NCBI GenBank assembly: GCA_025450405.1
Contig: JANWHL010000234.1
Coordinates: forward strand, 1 to 21,281
DNA length: 21,281 nucleotides
DNA from: Ktedonobacterales bacterium
Lineage (GTDB): Bacteria; Chloroflexota; Ktedonobacteria; Ktedonobacterales; JADMIN01
Direction of reading: 5' to 3'
Shown: piece by piece, positions 15,019 through 21,281 of the stretch
Layout of the letters: each line of letters opens with the position of its first letter
Position numbering within the stretch: the stretch's first letter is position 1
Translations under genes and position numbers: made by a program
The notes under the pieces: model-generated
What the model was told of the DNA's origin: nothing
Databases searched by the model: none
What the model saw: the letters and a program-made list of their open reading frames with translations, nothing else

Positions 15019-18000
15019 TCAACGGTGCGTGGTCGGGCCGCGGGAGCGCGCGGCGACCGGGGTGGGAGTGGTGACGCGGGACTGCGGCGCCACCGACACG
15101 ACGGCCGGCAGCCGTGCGTCGCGGATGGCGTCGTTGAACGCGGCGACCTCGCCCGAAATGACCGCGCGGAGGAGCGTGAGCTGCTCATCCACCCTCCCGG
15201 AGAGCATGGCGAAGGCTTCGCGCGCCTGGCGCGTTGGGGCATAGTGGCCGCTGCCAACGACGTCCGCGAGGATGGCGAGCTTGACATTCAGCCGGATGCC
15301 ATACTGGAGCGTGTCGTCATCCTCGAACGTGTGAGTCTCGATCAACTCGCGCTCGATCGGCTCCAACCGCTCGCGGACCGCCTCGCCGGCTTTGGCGACA
15401 GCGTCGTGCCCGGGCTGACCCTCCGTGCGCTGGACCCACGCGGCTACCTGATCCCGAATGGCGCGGAGCGTGGCCACGCCCTCGTGCGCGGCGGAGAGGG
15501 AGTCGCGGATGCGCAGGAGCAGCTCGAATTGGGCGCGGAGGTCATCCGCGCTGGTGGTGACGCGGGGATCCTCGCGGACCTCCAACGCTTCGGTCCACGA
15601 CTTGCCGCCCACCGTCAAGCGGACCTGATAGCGGCCCGGCGGGGCCACGGGGCCGGACAACTCGCCACTGCCAGTGACAAAGCCATCCACCGGACGGGCG
15701 CCGGGATAGCGGAGGTCCCAGAAGAAGCGGTTGAGCCCAGGCTTGACGGGGACTTTGGGCTCGGTGGTCTCACGCTTGATCTCCTGGGCGGTGGAGGTGC
15801 GCCGGTCCTTGGTGAGCGAGGTCGGAACCTTGCGCTCCTCACTGGTGAAGCTCCGGATCTCGGTGCCGGCGGCATCGAGGACCGTAAGGATGGCCTCGCC
15901 CTTGGGCTTCTCCTTTAGATGATAGGTGATGTAGGCGCCATCGTGGGGGTTCTTGCCGGCGTTCAGGTAGATGCGCTCGCGCTCGCCGTCGGGCTTCTCC
16001 ATCTCGACGAACGACGCGCTCCAGGTCCCCACACCGACGTAGTTCACACCAGCCGCGGGCGAGCCGCCCTCGATGTACCCACCGCCGCCGGCGAAGCGCA
16101 TGGCGGGGCGCGGCGCGAAGAGGTGGACGGCGGATTCGCGCACGCGGTCGTTCATCTGCCGGAGTGGGGTGAGGTCGTCGAGAATCCAGCAGGAACGCCC
16201 ATGGGTGGCCACCACGAGGTCGGAGCCCTTCACCACGAGATCGTGCACGGGGACAACGGGGAGATTGAGCCGGAGCGATTCCCAGTGCGCGCCATCGTCG
16301 AACGAGACCCACACACCGGCCTCGGTGCCCGCGTAGAGCAGGCCGCGCCGCTCGGGGTCCTCGCGGATGGCGCGGGCGAAGACGTCGTCGGGGAGGCCGG
16401 CGGTGATGCGCGTCCAGGTGGCGCCGTAGTCGGTGGTCTTGAGGAGGAATGGCTGGAAATCGTCCAGCTTGTAGCGGTTGGCGGCGACGTAGGCCACGGC
16501 GGGGTCGTGCGGTGACGGCTCGATGATGCTGACGAGCGACCACTCCGGCAACTCAGGCGGCGTGACGTTGCGCCACGCCACGCCAGAGTCCCGCGAGACG
16601 TGGACCAGACCGTCGTCCGTTCCGGCCCAGAGCAACCCGCGCTGGACGGGGGACTCGGCGAAGGCGAAGACCGTCCCGTAGTACTCAGTCCCGCAGTTGT
16701 CGAGCGTGATCGGGCCGCCGGAGTCGCCCAGGCGGCTGGTGTCAGCGCGCGAGAGGTCAGGGCTGATAGGTTCCCAAGCGCCGCCCTCGTCGGTGGAGCG
16801 GAAGACCCGGTTACCGGTGGTGTACAGAGTGTTCGGGTCGTGCGGCGAGAGGTGGACCGGGAAGGTCCACTGGAAGCGCTCGCGCGCGGCGCTGGCGGGC
16901 CAACCCATGTCGAACTCGGGCCAGACGGTGATGTCGCGGAGGTGGCCGGTGCGCTGATCCAGGCGGGTGAGGTAGCCCTGGTAGCTCCCGGCGTAGATGA
17001 TGTCGGGGTCGTCGGGGCGAATCGCGATATAGCCGCTCTCGCCGCCGCCAATCTCGGTGTACTCCATCGGGGTGATCGCGCCGAGGTCCGACCGGCTCGG
17101 CACGCTGATGGTCGTGTTGTCCTGCTGCGCGCCGTAGACTCGGTAGGGTGTGCGCATGTCGGTAGTGATGTGGTAGAGCTCGGCGGTGGGCTGGTTGTAG
17201 ATGGAGGACCACGAGGCGCCCCCATCGGTGGTGACGCAGCCGCCGCCGTCGTTGCCTTCGATGATGCGCCGTGAGTTGCGCGGATCAATCCAGAGGTCGT
17301 GATTGTCGCCGTGGGGGATGGGGACTTTGGCGAAGGTGCGGCCGCCGTCGGTGGAGCGCCAGAGGCGCACGCTGAGCACCCAGACGGTCTCTGGGTCTTG
17401 AGGGTCGGCGTGGATGTGCTGGTAGTACCAGGGGCGCTGGAGGAGCGTGCGGTCGCCGGTCATGCGCTCCCAGGTCTCGCCGCCGTTGTCGGAGCGATAA
17501 ACGCCACCCTCATCGGCCGCCTTGGCTTCGACGATGGCCCAGACGCGGCCGGGACGAGCCGCCGAGGCGGTAACGCCAATCTTACCGATGGCGCCTTTGG
17601 GCAGACCGTGATTGCGGGTGATCTCGGTCCAGGTGTCGCCGCCATCCGCGCTCTTGAAGAGTCCGCACCCCTCGCCACCGGCCTGGAGAGCGTGGGGCAC
17701 GCGGCGGGCGCGCCAGAAGGCGGCGTACAGGATGCGCGGGTTGGTCGCGTCGAGCGCGAGGTCGCAGGCGCCGATGTCGGGGCCACGCTCGAGGACGTGG
17801 TCCCAGGTCGCGCCGCCGTCGCGCGAGCGAAAGATGCCGCGCTCGGGGTTGGAGCCGTGAGCATGGCCGAGGGCCGCGACGTAGACAACGTCGGCGTCGC
17901 GGGGATCAACGCGCACCTTGGCGATGTTGCGAGTGGCGGCGAGACCCAGGTGTGACCAGGTCTGGCCGGCGTCGGTGGATTTGTAGACGCCGTCGCCGTG

Positions 18001-18387
18001 AGAGACATTGCCGCGGATGGTGGCTTCGCCCATGCCGGCGTAGATGACGGTGGGATCGGAGGGGGCCACGGCCAGACCGCCGACGGAGGCGCGGCCGAAG
18101 TAGCCATCGGAGACGTTGCGCCAGTAGAGGCCGCCATCGGTGGTCTTCCAGACGCCGCCGCCGGTCGAGCCAAAGTAGTAGGTCTGGGGATCGCTGGGGT
18201 CGCCCGCCACGGCGACGACACGGCCGCCACGGAAGGGCCCCACGAGGCGCCACTCCAGGCCGGGACCAAAGGGGCTGGTTTCGGAGACCCGAGCGTTCGC
18301 GCCTCGCGGGGTCCGGGTCGCGGCGGTGTGTCGTGTTGTGCGCTCGGAGCGCGCCGCGCGTGCGCGGCGGGTCGTGCCCTCTGCCAC
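15019..18387 (-). CDS. BNR-repeat / VPS10 (sortilin-like) beta-propeller protein, often annotated 'glycosyl hydrolase'
   Basis: This is a protein of about 1,122 residues. From about residue 45 it follows the conserved family closely: WRLVGPFRGGRVVAV, FGSTGGGVWKTTDGG, GEATIRGNVSHGDGVYKS, DNHDLWIDP, YGAQQDNTTISVPSRS, GGGESGYIA, DLSRADTSRLGDSGGPIT, SRDSG and DLVVATHGRSCWILDD. Many S-x-D-x-G-x-T-W Asp-box repeats indicate one or two beta-propellers (about 45-750). The C-terminal third holds a beta-sandwich-like segment with RFFWDLRYPG and a helical tail (about 960-1100). Despite the common name, no glycosidase activity is established for this group. Start choice: a GTG at 18387 has GAGAGGA (complement of 18397-18403) 9 nt upstream. 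In-frame ATGs at 18537 and 18663 would add unconserved Arg/Ser/Pro-rich sequence read through a repeat. With this start no signal peptide is visible. Confidence 0.88.
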   Translation of the reverse strand: MAEGTTRRARAARSERTTRHTAATRTPRGANARVSETSPFGPGLEWRLVGPFRGGRVVAVAGDPSDPQTYYFGSTGGGVWKTTDGGLYWRNVSDGYFGRASVGGLAVAPSDPTVIYAGMGEATIRGNVSHGDGVYKSTDAGQTWSHLGLAATRNIAKVRVDPRDADVVYVAALGHAHGSNPERGIFRSRDGGATWDHVLERGPDIGACDLALDATNPRILYAAFWRARRVPHALQAGGEGCGLFKSADGGDTWTEITRNHGLPKGAIGKIGVTASAARPGRVWAIVEAKAADEGGVYRSDNGGETWERMTGDRTLLQRPWYYQHIHADPQDPETVWVLSVRLWRSTDGGRTFAKVPIPHGDNHDLWIDPRNSRRIIEGNDGGGCVTTDGGASWSSIYNQPTAELYHITTDMRTPYRVYGAQQDNTTISVPSRSDLGAITPMEYTEIGGGESGYIAIRPDDPDIIYAGSYQGYLTRLDQRTGHLRDITVWPEFDMGWPASAARERFQWTFPVHLSPHDPNTLYTTGNRVFRSTDEGGAWEPISPDLSRADTSRLGDSGGPITLDNCGTEYYGTVFAFAESPVQRGLLWAGTDDGLVHVSRDSGVAWRNVTPPELPEWSLVSIIEPSPHDPAVAYVAANRYKLDDFQPFLLKTTDYGATWTRITAGLPDDVFARAIREDPERRGLLYAGTEAGVWVSFDDGAHWESLRLNLPVVPVHDLVVKGSDLVVATHGRSCWILDDLTPLRQMNDRVRESAVHLFAPRPAMRFAGGGGYIEGGSPAAGVNYVGVGTWSASFVEMEKPDGERERIYLNAGKNPHDGAYITYHLKEKPKGEAILTVLDAAGTEIRSFTSEERKVPTSLTKDRRTSTAQEIKRETTEPKVPVKPGLNRFFWDLRYPGARPVDGFVTGSGELSGPVAPPGRYQVRLTVGGKSWTEALEVREDPRVTTSADDLRAQFELLLRIRDSLSAAHEGVATLRAIRDQVAAWVQRTEGQPGHDAVAKAGEAVRERLEPIERELIETHTFEDDDTLQYGIRLNVKLAILADVVGSGHYAPTRQAREAFAMLSGRVDEQLTLLRAVISGEVAAFNDAIRDARLPAVVSVAPQSRVTTPTPVAARSRGPTTHR

Positions 18388-18751
18388 CTGATCGAATCCT
18401 CTCGTTGTGACACCGTGACTGGGTTGCCCGTGCCTCGTGCGCCCGTTTGGACGCCGGGTCCGTCGGGATCCGGGGCGCGAGGCCAACCATGACGAGTGTA
18501 TCGCCGGGTGCGGGGGTGAGTCAAACGAGACCCGCATTGCCCGGGAAGAATGAGAGCACAATGGGGAGGAGAGAGATACACAATGAGGAAACGGAGGCGG
18601 GGTCCCCCACTGGGGGCTGGGGTCCCCCACTGGGGGCACACAGAGGGATGAGAGAAGGAACAACGGAGAACACCGGGATCACGGCGCGCGGAGAGACAGC
18701 GAATGAAACCGCCGAGCTCGCGGTGGACGCGGAGTGGACGCGAGGGAGGGC
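18388..18751 (-). other. Spacer between amidase and BNR gene (364 bases), purine-rich repeats
   Basis: No convincing gene. Bases 18540-18745 are strikingly purine-rich on the plus strand, with loose repeats of words such as cacagaggga, gagagaagga and acggagaacac. A 20-bp tandem repeat lies inside (18599-18638). The part nearest the BNR start carries its ribosome binding site. No terminator with a T-tract was seen after the amidase. Confidence 0.5.
18599..18638. repeat. 20-bp tandem repeat, two copies, each with a self-complementary core
   Basis: Two near-identical units (18599-18618 and 18619-18638, last base differing) each read ggggtcccccactgggggc. Within each, ccccc and ggggg flank a 3-nt loop, so the transcript could form two adjacent small hairpins or one longer pairing. 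It lies between the amidase and the BNR gene and could act as a transcription brake or be a remnant of the surrounding repeat family. Confidence 0.85.
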
Positions 18752-20272
<1,521 letters not shown>

Positions 20273-20363
20273 GGTGGGCCAGCCTTCCTGACGGCGTGGA
20301 CGGTCGGTCGAACGGTGGCGCGAGAGAAATGGACGATCCGCAGTAAAGATACGCCGCCTGGTA

Positions 20364-20399
20364 ACACCACGTGGTGTGGGGTGATGTGACGTGGTGTGG
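20364..20399. promoter_or_regulatory. Palindrome acaccacgtggtgt plus direct half-repeat, candidate operator of the amidase gene
   Basis: Bases 20364-20377 form a perfect 14-bp palindrome, about 92 bases upstream of the amidase ATG. The 11-base word acgtggtgtgg at 20369-20379 recurs at 20389-20399, exactly 20 bp away (two helical turns). A further half-site-like ccaccacgt lies near 20500. This arrangement is typical of dimeric repressor sites, but no regulator gene is present and the -10 near tatctt on the minus strand is weak. Confidence 0.4.
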
Positions 20400-20529
20400 T
20401 AAGCGCCGCTGGTTGCGGACGATTGGGCATGCTCACTGGGCGCTCCTATGATGGGGCTATGGCATGCTGGCTGTCAAGGCGCGTTTGCCCGCGCGCCGCG
20501 CCACCACGTCGCGAGGAGAGGACAGTCGC

Positions 20530-20640
20530 TCACAATGAGGACATGGAGGACACAGAGGACACGGACGAGTGGAAGGACGAACCCATGGAGCACAGAGAAA
20601 GGGCGTAGCAAAGAGGCGGAGAAGGGAGGCGTCGCCGGGG
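20530..20640 (+). repeat. Degenerate purine-rich repeat (cacagaggacacgg type)
   Basis: Imperfect copies of a roughly 9-18-base word follow each other (for example ggaggacacagaggacacgg, gtggaaggacga, gagcacagagaaag), almost pure purine on the plus strand apart from spaced C and T. A similar stretch occurs on the other side of the amidase gene at about 18540-18745 in the same orientation. Comparable 'acagaggacacgg' intergenic stretches occur in various bacterial genomes and have no assigned function that I know of. Confidence 0.55.
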
Positions 20641-20773
20641 CGAAGACGGACGCGGTGAGGGCAGAGATCGCTCAAGCCAGTGAGAGGTGGAACGAAGGAC
20701 GCTGACCCTCGACGCGGGGGCCTTGGGGCGGGAGCAAAAGTGGTTGGATGTGGGCACACAGTAGCAACCATAC

Positions 20774-21060
20774 AAGCATGCGGCGGAATGCCGCGGCGAT
20801 CGCGAGGCATGTGACAGGTGCTGGTTGTCATGTGTCGCGGACCAATCGGGTAAGCATACCGCAACTTGCCGCGGCGATCGGGACTTGCGTGCTCCGCGCT
20901 GGTAGTCAAGGGCAGTGAATCAATGTGACAGGTATGCCGCGGAATGCCGCGGGAATCGTCGTGGTCGCGACACATGCGGTCGCCACTGGCGAACACGGGC
21001 GGTGGACCAATCTGATAGGCATGCCACGGTATGCCGCGGCGATCGCGGGACGGGGCGGAT
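20774..21060 (+). repeat. Degenerate tandem repeat of about 78 bp, three copies and a partial fourth
   Basis: Units start at 20774, 20852, 20930 and 21017 (spacings 78, 78 and 87). Each opens with a version of aagcatgccgcggaatgccg followed by cggcgatcg. Units 1 and 3 also share a tail like ggaccaatc. The units differ at many positions, so the array is old. The core contains the self-complementary ccgcgg and cgatcg. Confidence 0.75.
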
Positions 21061-21107
21061 GGGAATGAGGCACCGCCATGGCTGGCTGCGGGGTTGGGCG
21101 GAATATT

Positions 21108-21191
21108 GCGGGCGGTGGGCGTAGTCATGCGCGCGGTGGGCGTAGTCATGCGGGCGGTGGGCGTAGTCATGCGGGCGGTGGGCGTAGTCAT
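21108..21191 (+). repeat. 21-bp tandem repeat, four copies
   Basis: Four contiguous units at 21108, 21129, 21150 and 21171, each of the form gcgggcggtgggcg followed by tagtcat. Only unit 2 differs clearly, at its fourth base (c instead of g). There are no spacers between units, so this is a minisatellite, not a CRISPR array. Read on the minus strand in one frame it gives a repeated heptad (MTTPTAR). Confidence 0.9.
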
Positions 21192-21281
21192 GCGTGTGAA
21201 GCTGGGCACCTGATCTAGCGCGTGCTGGTGTGGGGCGACCGAGGGCGTTTTCGCGGACGGTAGGGACAAAGGGGCGGTGGA

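Larger units (their letters stand above)
20273..21281. other. Gene-poor, repeat-rich tail (about 1 kb)
   Basis: I find no credible gene. In order it holds a palindrome upstream of the amidase (20364-20377), a purine-rich degenerate repeat stretch (about 20530-20640), three and a partial fourth degenerate units of about 78 bp (20774-21060) and four 21-bp units (21108-21191). A 270-codon open frame on the minus strand (20457-21269) crosses all of these, but it starts at TTG without a ribosome binding site and reads as low-complexity repeats, so I do not call it. Confidence 0.5.

Noticed and set aside
21108..21191. CRISPR array
   Set aside because: The 21-bp units are contiguous with no spacers and no cas genes are nearby.
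20457..21269. 270-codon minus-strand frame in the repeat-rich tail as a gene
   Set aside because: TTG start without a ribosome binding site, Arg/Pro/His/Ser-rich composition and content dominated by minisatellite units.

Overview
The window (21,281 bases, GC-rich, roughly two-thirds G+C by eye) reads as chromosomal DNA of a free-living bacterium, not as a phage or plasmid segment. The mix of genes points to Chloroflexota or a nearby high-GC lineage: two adjacent DUF4012 proteins, a cysS-rlmB pair, a large BNR-repeat 'sortilin-like' protein and purine-rich intergenic repeats. This assignment is inference from gene content; there is no rRNA marker. I saw no tRNA, rRNA, CRISPR array, transposase or phage gene.

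Layout. (1) 3-1454, plus strand: 3' part of a secreted-type protein of the N,N-dimethylformamidase beta-subunit-like family, cut by the window edge. (2) 1455-4199, plus: a good sigma70-type promoter, a long leader with a cysteine-codon-rich small ORF and a hairpin, then cysS and rlmB as a tight two-gene operon. (3) 4223-9493, minus: two tandem paralogous membrane-anchored DUF4012 proteins. (4) 9859-10656, plus: a DNA-alkylation repair protein in which the Ogt/MGMT domain comes first and the Ada-type four-cysteine zinc domain comes last, the reverse of E. coli Ada. (5) 10766-11716, minus: isoaspartyl peptidase/asparaginase. Divergent from it, at 11987-14935 plus, are a penicillin-acylase-family Ntn hydrolase and a small four-helix membrane protein. 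A 15-bp-stem hairpin closes this operon against the convergent next gene. (6) 15019-20272, minus: a BNR/VPS10-like beta-propeller protein and, upstream of it, an amidase-signature hydrolase. (7) 20273-21281: no convincing gene, but several layers of repeats.

How the parts relate. CysRS and RlmB are translation genes often found side by side. The cysS leader looks like a candidate cysteine-responsive attenuator. Four of the remaining proteins (dimethylformamidase-like, isoaspartyl peptidase, penicillin acylase, amidase) belong to families that cleave amide bonds, which suggests but does not prove a local scavenging theme. The DUF4012 pair is of unknown function and probably acts at the cell surface.

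Most notable: the Cys-rich leader ORF plus hairpin before cysS; the altered KMSKS motif of the CysRS; the permuted Ogt-Ada fusion; and the repeat-dense tail (about 78-bp degenerate units followed by 21-bp units).
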